This document shows positions 1 through 11,270 of a DNA stretch of 64,000 nt, piece after piece. Each line of letters begins with the position of its first letter. Within the stretch, counting starts at the first letter, position 1. Source of the DNA: Cylindrodendrum hubeiense (taxonomy: Eukaryota; Ascomycota; Sordariomycetes; Hypocreales; Nectriaceae); NCBI GenBank assembly GCA_014621425.1, contig JAANBB010000164.1, positions 1-64,000 of the forward strand, written 5' to 3'. The position numbers were made by a program, and so were the translations under genes. The notes under the pieces were generated by a model that saw only the letters and a list, made by a program, of their open reading frames with translations, searched no databases and was not told the origin of the DNA.

Positions 1-915
1 TGAAATAATAGGTCAAATAGGGCCGCTTAATTGCTAGATGGAAGAGGAAGAAGGGTTGCAGTCTAGGACTGTAGGTCTGAGCTATAGGCCTGTGATGCCT
101 ATGCTCTGGTCCCGGGGTACCGTATGTATCTAGGTTTCTTCAGCTGTTGACACCAGCCTAGCACGTCATCTTGCCCGTACGGGATTCTGTAGATATCTCT
201 AGTCCTCTAGTAGCTATCTTCATGATGGTAATAATACAACAACAACAACAACAACTACAAAGGTCCACGAAACTGTGTCATCGTGGTTCAATATGAAAAA
301 GAATAACCTTTTGAGATGAGTGAGACCTTTTCCTTTCGATTGATCTAACATTTTGGTCCTATACTGTATGGGCTGACTTTTAAGAGTATATAGACCACGC
401 TGCCATCGGCATTTGAGAACCACCAAGCCCGATCTCTACATTGTCGCAACCCTGCCCCTGCAAGCAGCGTGGAATGACGGTGAAATGCATACACGAACTC
501 TTCATTGAGAATGAGTTTTACGTTGGTTTCGGATGTTTGTCTCAGGTAAGGCGGTTTTAATAGCTCTAAGCTGGGCGATAAAACCCCCTGATGTTTCTGC
601 TGGAGGTGCGACTTCACAAATCAGAACCCCATGTCGCAAGAATTTCCGAAATATAAAATCGACGCTCAACCCTTCATTAGTATATTGCATAGTGAGAATT
701 CGAGCTGTACTTGCAGATATCACCGAACACCTGGCCAATAACATATGTTTGTAAGTTTACCCCGCCCGGTTTGCCCCGGGCTCTCGTAAGGCTGTGGTGG
801 AAATCTGCCTAATCACTTTGCGCTCATTACTTTTCGCATTTCTTATTTGTACTCATCGCCGTCATCTTCTTCACATAATTCAGGGGCATCTGGCTCCTAT
901 CTTCGAAGTGTGAGT
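1..915. other. Intergenic region with a CAA microsatellite
   Basis: No convincing gene is visible. A (CAA)n simple repeat of about seven units lies near 236-256. Short open frames here have no recognisable domain and no good splice structure. The last 100 bases before 916 are presumably the promoter and leader of the next gene. Confidence 0.5.
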
Positions 916-3502
916 ATGTCAGACCCTTTCAGTATCGCTAGCGGCGCTGTCGGCATCATCTCTCTGGGGTTCACGATTGCCCAGGGACTGTTCCAAATCG
1001 CCGATGGCATCGGCTCCGCAGGACAGGAAGTACGCATCTACGCAGAGGAGATCAATGCCTTCTCCAAACTGCTCAAGTGCGTTAAAGTTGAGCTCGAGAG
1101 CGCAACCGATGTATTCATACCCCTTCAGAGTCTCGTCAAGGACGTCGTAGACATCTGTGACAGAGTCCTGAGGCCTCTTGATCGCCTCCATAATACGCTG
1201 AAGCCGCTTCTTGTCCATTTTAAAAATAGTCGTGGAAAACTTCAGCAGCTGGGACTCAGGCTGCGATGGGTGTTCACAAACAAGGACAAGTTACTCTTCT
1301 ATCGCAAGGTTTTGAAGGGACAGCATCGGATTTTGGACACAACACTTGATATGATAATCCTCCAGACGACAAATGACCGCAATCCGCAGAATATCTAGTA
1401 GGTTTTCCTATCCATGGGCCACTCGTGCTGTATCTCACAACCCACCAGCATTATGCAACTCTCCCTTGAGAATTCAATGGCAGCAGTAGATCTGTCTCAT
1501 CGTGCAACTCGACAGTTAGATTTTCGAATGCATTTTGAAAACTCTTCATCCGATACACTGGCAACTACGAGAGGCATGCAGTATGAAGCCACGGGCGAGC
1601 CTATTGAAGAAGAACCCGGCCCAGAATCGCATGACGGCACTTCTGAGAATCAGGTTGCTTTGGCAAAATTCCCTGCTGCCCAGAGCGATTTCGGTGATGG
1701 TCTTTGTGAACAAGAGGCCCGGGCCATTGACGAACAAATTGAGCTGGACTTAAGCTCCGAATCACCGGAGGCGGCACAAGATATGTGGCAGGAAACACGG
1801 GCATTGCAAAGGAAGGTGCTCCGAGTTGCTTCACACACATTGCGTTCTAGTCGGGAAGCTTCCATGAAGGACGACATGGCCTTGACTCTACAGCTGCGGT
1901 CCAAGCTTGAGTTCGAAATGCCCGTCATATTTGTGTGCCCGCCGAAAAATACAGACGGCCCCGTTGTTGATAGCGAGATCATCTACCTTGACGGTACGGA
2001 TGCGAGCTTGGCTGCAACAGGTACCAGTCTCCAGGACGATATAACGATGCAGGAGCAACGCAACAATGCGATCCAAACTCCTGACAACGGGCGTGAGACA
2101 TGGGTCACCATGCTGAGCGAGCTGCAGCGTATGGAGCGCGATAGTATGGCCTGGGAGAAGGAAGAATATACAAGATACCGTAGCCGTCGGTGGCCACAAG
2201 CTGCCTGGGATGACCATACAATGGCAGTAGGGTTGCAGAAGAAGCGGCAAAACTGGGATAGTATGCCCAGTATCGTCAAGAAGCCCTACGCCACGACCAC
2301 CATCAGCCATTTGATCGAGATGGCAGCCATGCTCGGTCTGTACTGGAAAGTGTTTGACCGGTCCGAGGACAAATACCGAGCCGAGGGCAATGGCTGTATG
2401 CTGACTGGCACAGCGTTGCCCGATCTGGGTCTTGTGTTCACTTTTCAGATCTCTGGAAACCGCAAGTTCAGGAAAACCCGTGTCATTCCCGCGAACGAGG
2501 TGAGGGGGTTTTGTTTTGGGCTTGTTCCTACAATCTATCAAGACCATAATGACGTGAGAAGCTTGGAGTTTCTGAATGAAGAACCCTGGAAGCTCCGTGT
2601 TCTCCGGCTTGGGAGCCGACAAGAAATTGTCGGGACGCTGGGGCTGATAGGTTGTAACATCAACACATCCAACTTGTTCCTCGACGAGACGAAGAAGGCT
2701 GAGCATCTGTTTCCTGGTAAGCTCTGTCATCCGAAGCTTGAGATGTCAGAGTTAACCCCTTGCTAATTCGTATTTAACCATAGTGGCATTCGAAGTTATG
2801 GGCATGTTGGGAAAGAACCTTCACATAAAAAACAGCAGCTTCCGCATGCTGCCCAACCCGACCTACTACCACTGGGATGAGAAGTTTTTCTCGCTCCGGA
2901 AGCTCCTCCACGAATATAAGGTCACCGTCCATAGTGAATATTTCAATATGGATTTAGCTGTCGAAGATAGCGACCCCTGGTTGAGATGGTCCTACAGGTT
3001 CCAAAACAGCAATTTCTCCTCCCCTCCGCCCTGGGGCAACTGGACCGGCGAACTCGCCGAAGAGATCGAAGAGGCCATGAGCCAGTCTGACAACGAACAC
3101 GAATTCTTCATCCCCGTCCTCAATGCTCTGCATGCAGCCCTCGACCAGTGTGACAGGTTCTTACGCAAGAAGTCCAAGGAGGACGTTTTGTATATCATGC
3201 GGAACCACCTCCAGCTGATAATGGGCGACTTGAACGACTATCCTTCAACATCAAAGTTCAAAGAAGTGAATACGGTGTCGCCTGAGGAGCGTCAGGAGAA
3301 GCACATGCAAGTTTACTTTAGCCACATCCTCCCGGGGATCAAGCCGCGGTTGGAATTTGGCATTGAGGAGACGTCGGATATCTGGTGTGCGCTCATCTTC
3401 CGCATGCTCTGCTGGCTGATTCTACATGGATTCCACGAGAAGGACGCACAGATTCCCAAGAGCGAGCTCTTCAGTAGTCGACTGCCGGTCTACATCACAT
3501 GA
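916..3502 (+). CDS. Fungal STAND N-terminal (HeLo-like) domain protein, possibly interrupted
   Basis: The N-terminus (MSDPFSIASGAVGIISL, ATG at 916) is the amphipathic-helix start of the fungal HeLo-like or STAND N-terminal domain, common in heterokaryon-incompatibility and NLR-type proteins. About 160 residues are open to 1395. Two consecutive in-frame TAG codons follow (1396-1401), then the same frame continues open from 1402. An intron with GT-AG at 2717-2783 (67 bp, donor GTAAGC) joins it to a last exon ending at 3502. The rest is a long linker plus a C-terminal block (near residues FRMLPNPTYYHWDEKFFSL) that I recall from uncharacterised, sometimes modin-like, Pezizomycotina proteins. No NACHT or Walker A motif is visible. 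I see no GT donor that would splice out the double TAG without removing conserved N-terminal sequence. It may therefore be a pseudogene, two separate ORFs (916-1398 and 1414-3502), or contain an unusual intron. Confidence 0.6.
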
Positions 3503-3999
3503 GCTGGCGAGGCTCTTCACTGGAGTCACTGGAGTCTCCGGCGCAATCAATTTCGACGAGGCCCCGATGAGGCCTGATGTGGCTGAGGATGGACACGTCA
3601 CGAGGCTTGCCCACATTCTTGTTCGGATTGGTGCTTTGTTTCATGACCGTCACTGTATCACGTCGGTAGATGTTTGTAAATTTCATCATGTAGTACTGAA
3701 TGGAGCAGCTAGGAAGTGGCAAACCTCAGGCACCCTTAGTGTCTCACATTAGCGACAACATCGGGCTACCTCAAGGTGTTCTAGACCGAGCTGCGCCACC
3801 GCCGGCCCATCAACATTGACGCGAACGCGTTTCCAATTTCCAGCGGAGCACGAGACGCACGAGACGCACGAGACAGATTCTTCTCCACACCCGTCATGTT
3901 CTAATCTTGATGTTTAAATTGACGGCAGCCTTCACAATTGCATCGCCGCTCTCCCTGACACCCAACTTCTGCTCCATCCCCGGCGTGCCTCAGCTCAAC
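3503..3999. other. Intergenic, with 9-bp tandem repeat
   Basis: This is the gap between the HeLo-like gene and the exchanger. It carries three tandem copies of CGCACGAGA (roughly 3847-3874) about 130 bp upstream of the chosen exchanger start. An in-frame ATG at 3910 could extend the exchanger N-terminus by 30 residues. Otherwise nothing is recognised. Confidence 0.4.
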
Positions 4000-5573
4000 A
4001 TGGCCACCAACCACACGCATTCGCCTGGCGCGGGCCACAACGGCGAGACGACCCCGCTCCTCCCGACCATCTCCAACCACGTCGCCCACGAGCACGAGGG
4101 CGGCCATGAGAACGAGGGCGAGAGCGGAAGAAGCGGCTTCCACCCGACGCACTTCTTTGCCGTGCTCTGGCGCAGCTCGTGCACCGCGTCCATGCTCGTC
4201 AACGTGCTGTGGCCCTTTGTGCCCCTTGCCATTGTGCTGCACTTCCTCCCTGGGCTGCATCTCTGGAAGTTCGCCACCGCCTACATCGCCGTCATCCCGT
4301 CGGCGAACCTGCTGGGTTTCGCCGGGCAGGAGTTTGCGCGCAAGATGCCCAAGGTGGCGGGCATTCTGATCGAGACCACCTTCGGCTCCATCATCGAAAT
4401 CATCCTCTTCGTCGTCCTAATTGTCAAACACGACGCCAGCGGCTCTGAGGAAAACGGCGACGAGGGAAACCTGATTCCCATCATCCAAGCCGCCATTCTC
4501 GGCAGCATCCTGACTAATCTGCTGCTGTGTCTTGGCCTCTGCTTCTTTGTTGGTGGACTGCGCCGCGTCAGCCAGAAGTTCCACCCCGTCGTCTCCGAGG
4601 TCGGCACCGGGCTTTTGCTCGTGGCTGCCTTTGGACTGCTCATCCCCAGCGCCTTCTACTCGGCCCTCAAGTCCGAGGCTGTCCAGAGTGCTCACGGACT
4701 CTGGACGCTCCATGAAAAGCTCACTCAGGGAAAGCTGGACGAGGATGTACTGCGCATCAGCCAGGCCACCTCGATCGCATTGATTGTGGCCTTTGTTCTG
4801 TACATCTGGTACCAGGCCAGCAGCCACCACAGCATCTTTGACGAGGTCATTGAGATGGACGAGCATGGTGATGCTGACCGGGAGACGGATATGGAGAAGC
4901 CCAAGTTCACCATGACCGAAGTGATTATTGCCATCATCATCTCCTTGTCCTTTGTGGCCTTGCTTCTGGTCTTCCTTGTCGAGAAGATTGAGCATGTCGT
5001 AGAGAGCGGCGTACCCGATCAGTTCTTGGGATTGATTCTGCTCCCTCTCGTTGAGAAAGCTGCCGAACATTTGACTGCCATCGACGAGGCCTGGGGTAAG
5101 TCACTTCACTCACCTGCTTGGATTTTGCTAACCCTTGTTAGACGGTGTCATCAATGTCGCCCTGTATCACTGCCTCGGCCCATCTATCCAGACCGCCCTC
5201 TTCAACGCCCCCCTGGTTGTTCTCATCGGCTGGGCAATTGGCAAGCCCATGGACCTTAACTTTGAGATCTTCATGATCGCCCTGCTGCTCCTCTCCATCC
5301 TCGTTGTGGGCAACTTCCTTCGCGACGGAGAGTCGAACTGGCTCGAGGGAGCATTGCTTGTTGTATGTTTCTACTACCAAATGTGTGCCTGTGTATGTAA
5401 GCTAACCATTACAGATCGTATACGTCATCATTGCCATTGCGTGCTGGTATTACCCCAACCCAGACGTGGCCACCTCCAATGGTTTCGAGGGCTCGGAGCT
5501 TGTCAATATCACGATGAGTGTCGATACACTCCGTGAACTGCAGCAGCTACTGAATGCGAAGTTGGAGCTGTAA
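4000..5573 (+). CDS. CAX-family Ca2+/H+ exchanger (vacuolar, VCX1-like)
   Basis: Multipass cation/proton antiporter that would move cytosolic Ca2+ into the vacuole. Model: exons 4000-5095, 5142-5362 and 5415-5573, with introns of 46 and 52 bp (GTAAGT...TTAG and GTATGT...ACAG), giving about 490 residues, the usual CAX length. The start at 4000 has a good context (CAACATGGCC); ATG 3910 is an in-frame alternative. The N-terminus is His/Glu-rich and cytosolic, followed by eleven or so hydrophobic segments. An acidic loop between the two halves (DEVIEMDEHGDADRETDM) is typical. Both repeats of the exchanger are recognisable: FGSIIEI in the first half, and EKAAEHLTA followed by GPSIQTALF in the second. 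The C-terminal DGESNWLEGALL and WYYPNP match the yeast VCX1 end. The usual GN in each signature is replaced (see findings), so this is a divergent CAX subgroup. Confidence 0.85.
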
Positions 5574-7700
5574 TCGCCCAACCACTTCGTCAATATGTAG
5601 TGGCTGCCCCACGCGGAAACACCGACAGTCACCGAAGAAGACCATGGGCCCACTCCCAGTCTGACACGCGTTCCTAGCGGCAAAGCTCCCTGAACACTAT
5701 TCGAAGTGGGCAAAGCAGCCACAGCTCCACAGGGTCGGCTGCTCTTATGAGCCAGTTTGGCTTCCATCTAGCGTTGTGCGTCTTTTGATTATTGTCTCGC
5801 CTTAGTTTGCTGATCTTTGTGCTGCCTCATTCTTGTCAGATCCTGCTCGTATGTTCCGCCCAACCCCATGCTGCTATGGGATACTCTTCTTCAGGCTACA
5901 GGCTACTTGGAACAAGCCAAGCCTCCGGTTCCTTCGGGGCCCTTCCATTGAGAATTACTTTCTGGGCTTTGCCTTGTGCCATATCTTTAAAAGTTTACCA
6001 ACTTGATTGAATGAATTAGGACTCGATAGCATAACAACATTGCACACCAGCTAGCCATAATTACTGAATAGTTGTGTACTTGCTACTCTTGTGTTGCATG
6101 ACGTACAAAGTGAAGATTGCCCGGCATGTTTGATACAGGTGAAAATGGGAAATGATTGGAGTTGAGACATTGCACCTTTGTTGGGGTGATTTATAATTAC
6201 TAAAACTCCGCGGATCTCGAAACTAAGCACAAACTACAGTTTTGGGCATAATTAGCTTCCTATTTTACTAAGCATCAAAATGTGCTCGGGCCTAGTAGCT
6301 TATATAATACTGTGCTAATAAAGATATTATACACTGTATATACATGGAATGACTTAATAGGAGAAGACATAATCCAAAATTGGCCTAAAATAGTAAGTGA
6401 TACTAGTCACCATCCACTTTTGATAGGTACAGTAATCCGTATACTGTACTTATACACTGTACATGTTGGCGTCACTCCATTTTGTTCGGATCACAGTGCA
6501 ACCCTGAAACTGGGTACAAGGCTGACTGACATAAACAATCACCTGATTACTAACGTTGCTCTTCACATTTGGCTGAGCAGATGCATCTCGTTTGTCTGGT
6601 TCGGACTCTGTGAAGTCTTCATTTCTGAATCAGTCTGGTGCTCAGTGCTACTCCGTAAAGTCTTTTACGGTGCTGCTGTTGGATAGCTTAGGTGACCACT
6701 GTGATGACCTCGAACATGTGTGTGTATTGTGTAACTCTTCACTGTAGCTCCCGCCCCTAAAGGTCAGGGAGGTCTAGCTTTTCCCTAGCTTCCTAATACA
6801 GGCTAGCCTGCCGAGAGCCCAGCAAGCCCCTGGCGACTCGGGCTTGAGAGGCCACCTAGCCTCACGTGACTACCTGGTGCCCAGGTGTTCCAACATAGTC
6901 CAATTCAACAGCTGCATCGAATGCTAACCTGCTACAAGCTCACCTTGTTAGGCTTTTGCCCAGAGGCAAGCAGCTTCTCTAGACGTAGAAGTTGGAACTC
7001 GCTGTTTACCGTCGCGAGAAAGAGCGCCTGATGGAGACGGGCATGAGGTGTTATGCAGGTCCTTTAAGGGCGACAGTAATATCTGCTTAGTATGACCCCC
7101 TGGATAGCATCTCTGGTGGCCGACCCAGGCTGACCACGGATGATGGCGGCTTGATGTCAAGCGGTGTCGGGAGTGGATTCCCGAACGCGGGTAGCGGGTT
7201 GCAGTGGAAGAACGCGTCCCGAGTGGGGCCGATGCGACGGGGGTGGTTCGGTGGAGTTGACGATTCATCCTTCTTGTAAGGGCCTAGAAGAATATTCAAA
7301 GAGAACGCTTGACGCCGAGGACGATCTCGCTGTACCATTCGTTCCTGGTGCTCGTCCAGCAAGCACTGCCTCGCACAGCAACCCGCACCGCGCCTCTGGC
7401 GCATTGGCCCGTGCGAAACCGGCAGGCGGGGTGCAGGCAGTCAGCCGACACGAGAAATGCCCGCAGCCCAGCCTTGTCAATTCAGCACCAGCATCGACAT
7501 TGCGGCCCTCGACAGTGATGCTCAGAACATAATCGCTCAGCCATCCCACGTCTGTGAAGTTTCATTCCCGTTGCCTACTTAAGGAAGGCCACCCGCGCCT
7601 GATACTAAGGTAGGGTGCGGGCTTGCCAAAGGATCATCAAAACTAACTCACGGTACAGGAAGGCTAACTGTGCCACTTGTCGCAAGCAGCACCCCGAAAA
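5574..7700. other. AT-rich intergenic region with decayed repeats
   Basis: No gene is supported. The part from about 6000 to 6700 is AT-rich and contains repeated short motifs such as TATACACTGTA (6331 and 6447), suggesting a decayed transposon or MITE. The open frame around 6282-6686 has no recognisable domain. The last few hundred bases are probably the promoter of the NLR-like gene. Confidence 0.4.
6235..6348 (+). repeat. Diverged dispersed repeat, copy 1
   Basis: A 27-base core at 6235-6261 matches the reverse complement of 12113-12139 at 26 of 27 positions by eye; the one difference is a C/T transition. Weaker similarity continues for roughly 100 bases, for example the AAAATGTG and ATACACTGT motifs in the same order. 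The two copies are inverted and lie on either side of the NLR gene and the PNP relic. I cannot assign a transposon family. Confidence 0.6.
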
Positions 7701-10613
7701 ATGTCTGGTGCCGAAGTCATCGGCCTCATCTCTGGCATTATCGCGATTGTCGATGCAGCTGTAAAGGTCTACACTGCCACCACTAATGCCTCAGGCCTCC
7801 CAGAAGCCTTCCACGATGTTGCAAAGCGACTCCCTCTTGTCCAAGAAACGCTCCAAACTGCCGGGGGACACCTGAACACCACCAACCCTAACGAGGCATT
7901 TTACAAGGCAATGAAACCCGTCTTGGAGGGCTGCAAGGACAAGGCAACACGTTTAGCGGAGATATTCGAGAAAGCTATCCCTCAGGCCGATGCTTCTAGA
8001 ATGGAGCGATACTTGCTTGCTGCCCGCACCTTGGGCAAGGGAAGTACGGTGGAGTCGCTTATGAAGGGTATACTCGACGATGTTCAGCTTTTGGCGGGCA
8101 ACCGTGTGACAAAATTGGCTACAGAGGCTGAGATTGGAGAACTGATACGGGCGGCGAGAGAAGTATCAGCAATTCCAACATCGTTGCCAGGCGGTATCTT
8201 ACCTAACAAACAAATCCCGAGAAAAATAAGTCTTTCTAACGAGTGACAGGCTTTGACTCGTCCCTCACCTGCGATGCTGAGCGAGACGCCTTGCTCAAGG
8301 AGCTGAAGTGGACCGATCCCACCATTGACAAGCTACGCATTGAAAGAAGGAGAGGTGGTTTATACGAAGCGTCGTCCCGCTGGATTCTCGCCCACCCCAC
8401 TTACCACAAGTGGCAACACGATGATACCAAGCTGCTCTGGATCAAGGGCGGTGCCGGCAAGGGAAAGACGATGTTGTTGGTCGGCATTACCAAGGAACTT
8501 CGCCCTCACACTAAACTCGACAACCCCAGCGCCGACTCGTTCTTTTCGTTCTTCTTCTGCCAGAATACCGATGATCGCTTGAACTACGCAGTCGCCATCC
8601 TCAAAGGACTCATCTATCTCCTGTTGGTCCAGGACAGCAGCCTTGTGTCGTACCTCAAGAACGACTACGACCGAATGGGCAAGGGAGTCTTCGACGTCAG
8701 CAACAACAATGTCAACGCCTTCGATGCGCTATCCAACGTATTCAGACAGATGATTCAGCACCCCAGGTCAGAAACCGTGTACCTAGCTGTTGATGCTCTC
8801 GATGAATGTAAAGACGGCCTGCCGGACCTTCTTGGCCTGATCAGGGAAACGTCCCTACAAGAAAACAGCGTCAAGTGGATCGTTACGAGCCGCAATAGAA
8901 TCGACATCGACAAGAGTCTCGCGCTCGATAACTCAGAAGCGAAGCTAAGCCTGGAGGTGAACTCGGAAGCCGTGTCGCGGGCAATTGAAGTCTACATCGA
9001 TCACAAAGTCTCTCAAGTACCATCACTCAAATCCAACCCTGGTCGACGAGCCAACGTCCAGAAAAAGGTACTGGACAAGGCTGACGGTACGTTTTTATGG
9101 GTCGATCTGATATTGCGAACGATCCACGGTGCTTTGGGCGACGACATTGTTCGGCTTATCGATGAGATACCGTCGGGCCTTCCGCCACTTTATGACAGGA
9201 TGATGGGAGATATCGGCATGTCCACAAGCGCCTATCGGAACCCATGTCTTGTCATTCTTTCAATCGCAGCTCTAGCGTACCGCCCGCTCCATGTTCTCGA
9301 GCTCCGAATCCTGGCCGGGCTTGAGAAATATGACACCGCCGATCTGGAGAGGATTGTCGACATGTGCGGTTCGTTTCTCACTCTGCTGGAGAGTAATATT
9401 TACCCAATTCATCAGTCGGCCAAGGAGTACCTGGTCAGCGAGGCCGCCGTCAGCAGGATATTCCCATCCGGGACGCATGCTGTGCATCGCAGCATTGTTG
9501 AAAGGTCAGAGGCGGCGATGGTGAAAGCACTCAGGCGAGACATGTATGAGCTGGTGCATCCGGGGACACTTATACATGAAGTGATGGGACGGCAGCCTGA
9601 ACCGAATCCCTTACTTGAAGTGGGATACTCCTGTGCATATTGGATCGACCACGTATGTGAAGCAGACGGGGGCGATTTGCAGAGCTATCGGCGTTCCTGG
9701 CTAGTAAACGCGTTCAAGCAACATTTCGCGCCGTCAAAGAAGAGCATCCGCATGCACGACTTGATCGAGACGTTCTTCCAACATCACTTCCTGCACTGGC
9801 TTGAAGCGTTGAGTCTCCTTGGCGTTGTTACGAACGGAGTCCTCTCTCTTATTAGGTTTAGAAAGTTGTTCGTGGTACGTATTTCCGATTCTTGAATAGT
9901 ACGCATAATACGTAGCTAATAGCTGGCTGTTCTAGACTGCGAGGGGTGGCGCTTTCGTCAACCTCATTGAAGACGCATATCGGTTCATTTTACATAATCG
10001 ATGGATCATCGAACAGGCTCCATTACAGACATACGTATCAGCTCTGTTGTTCACTCCGGCTGATAGTATTATTCGCGGATTGTTCATGGTGGAAGAGCCT
10101 AGTTGGGTTCTAATAAAGCCAAAAGTCGAGCAAAATTGGAGTCCATGTCTTCAAACATATGAGGGCCATAGCGATCCGGTCAACTCGGTAGCGTTTTCGC
10201 CGGACGGCAGCCGCATCGCATCGGGGTCCNNCGACAANACCGTCCGAGTATGGGATGCGAAGTCGGGCAGGGAGGTCCGCAAGCTGGAGGGCCATAGCCA
10301 TTCGGTCNNNNCGGTAGCGTTTTCGTCGGACGGCAGCCGCAATAGCGCCGGTGATGGGAATTCGCTCGTGATTGATTCTAACGGCCAATTACCATTAGCT
10401 CAGCGATCAACGTCTAACGCGACAAAGCTGAGGTGGGATCTAGATGGCAACTGTTCTTGGGTCTCATGGTTTGGTCAGAAGGCAATATGGCTTCCACCTG
10501 ATTTCCGACCTGGGCAATTAGACATTTCGAGGGATGGATCAGCAATTGCCATCGGTTGTCCGACGAGACGTGTGGTGGTTATGAGGATGTCTCTGGACGT
10601 GCCATTTTCTTAG
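7701..10613 (+). CDS. SesA-NACHT-WD40 NLR-like protein (HET-E/NWD type)
   Basis: Fungal NOD-like STAND protein of the type that senses non-self or heterokaryon incompatibility. Model: exons 7701-8193, 8250-9874 and 9936-10613. Introns are 56 and 61 bp, and frames join exactly. Residues 1-165 form a SesA-type N-terminal domain (MSGAEVIGLISGIIAIVDAA). Next comes a NACHT module with Walker A GGAGKGKT, Walker B VYLAVDALDEC and the downstream VTSRN sensor. A helical winged-helix region follows. The C-terminus has WD40 units of 42 residues (GHSDPVNSVAFSPDGSRIASGS...TVRVWDA) and an end (CSWVSWFGQKAIWLPP) that I associate with HET-E/NWD proteins. Only one full and one partial WD40 unit are assembled, and seven bases in them are N, so the true array is probably longer. 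The start at 7701 is the first ATG of the SesA domain. Function in incompatibility is inferred from the family. Confidence 0.85.
10161..10345 (+). repeat. 126-bp WD40 tandem repeat with ambiguous bases
   Basis: The unit beginning GAGGGCCATAGC at 10161 recurs at 10287, exactly 126 bp (42 codons) later, with near-identical sequence. N bases occur at 10230, 10231, 10238 and 10308-10311. After about 10345 the second unit runs straight into the non-repeat C-terminus. This is the expected signature of an assembly that merged several near-identical WD40 units. Confidence 0.8.
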
Positions 10614-10811
10614 TCATTCTTTGATTGTATCACTTCAGGTACTCGGAGACTGTTATCTAAGCCGTTGAGGAGATGGAAGCCAATTTCCGTCTATATTGGC
10701 GGCGTATGTAGCTGCAATCTAGATCTATATTATCTTCATAGCTTTGCGTACGAGGGTTCAAGGGGGAAAGGTCAATAAGTAGACTTTGGGCCGACGTCTT
10801 TGCAGGAGGGT

Positions 10812-11270
10812 TCAAGGGGAGCACGTCAATATGTCATTCAGAGTTTTGCCTTCTGTCGGATCTAGAATATTCGGGAAACTGCTAAGTACCTCGAGAATTT
10901 TTTGAACGACCCTCCTTGCTAGGCTTCCCTTTGCTCCGCTACGTCCACTGGAGAACCTCTGCCTCACCCCTTCAACTTCGTCGAGTACCTCACGTATAGA
11001 GTGCCCTTGCTCCACACCCTACTGGATGCCCTTGCCCACCACGTAGGAGAAGAGCTGGGTTAGGATGCGTGTATTTTGCCATTGACGGGTACTGTTCCAG
11101 CATCTCAGAGAGAATAGAGTGAAGCTCCAGCGCATGTTGTTCGCCACGGTCGCCGCGTTGTTTGTGACGTAATGGCCCGATGGAAGACACGCAATGACAA
11201 TGTTGTGCATGCCGATATTCCCCAAGGTATATGCGTTGCCGCAGCACTTTAGCTGGTTGCTGCTCAACGA
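10812..11270 (-). pseudogene. Relic of PNP_UDP (nucleoside phosphorylase) NLR-type gene
   Basis: On the minus strand, 11267-11100 encodes a clear start of the PNP_UDP domain found at the N-terminus of many fungal NLRs (NAYTLGNIGMHNIVIACLPS, then TNNAATVA). The middle of the domain, including the glycine-rich VGIGGG segment, is missing. After a frame change, 11110-11040 resumes with a later part of the domain (MLEQYPSMAKYTHPNP). A third frame at 11015-10812 gives a basic helical stretch of unknown origin. Deletion plus frame changes show a dead gene. It lies head-on to the intact NLR gene just upstream. Confidence 0.6.

Noticed and set aside
1888..2730. 280-codon minus-strand frame opposite the HeLo-like gene
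   Set aside because: No domain or promoter context; mirrors codon structure of the sense gene.
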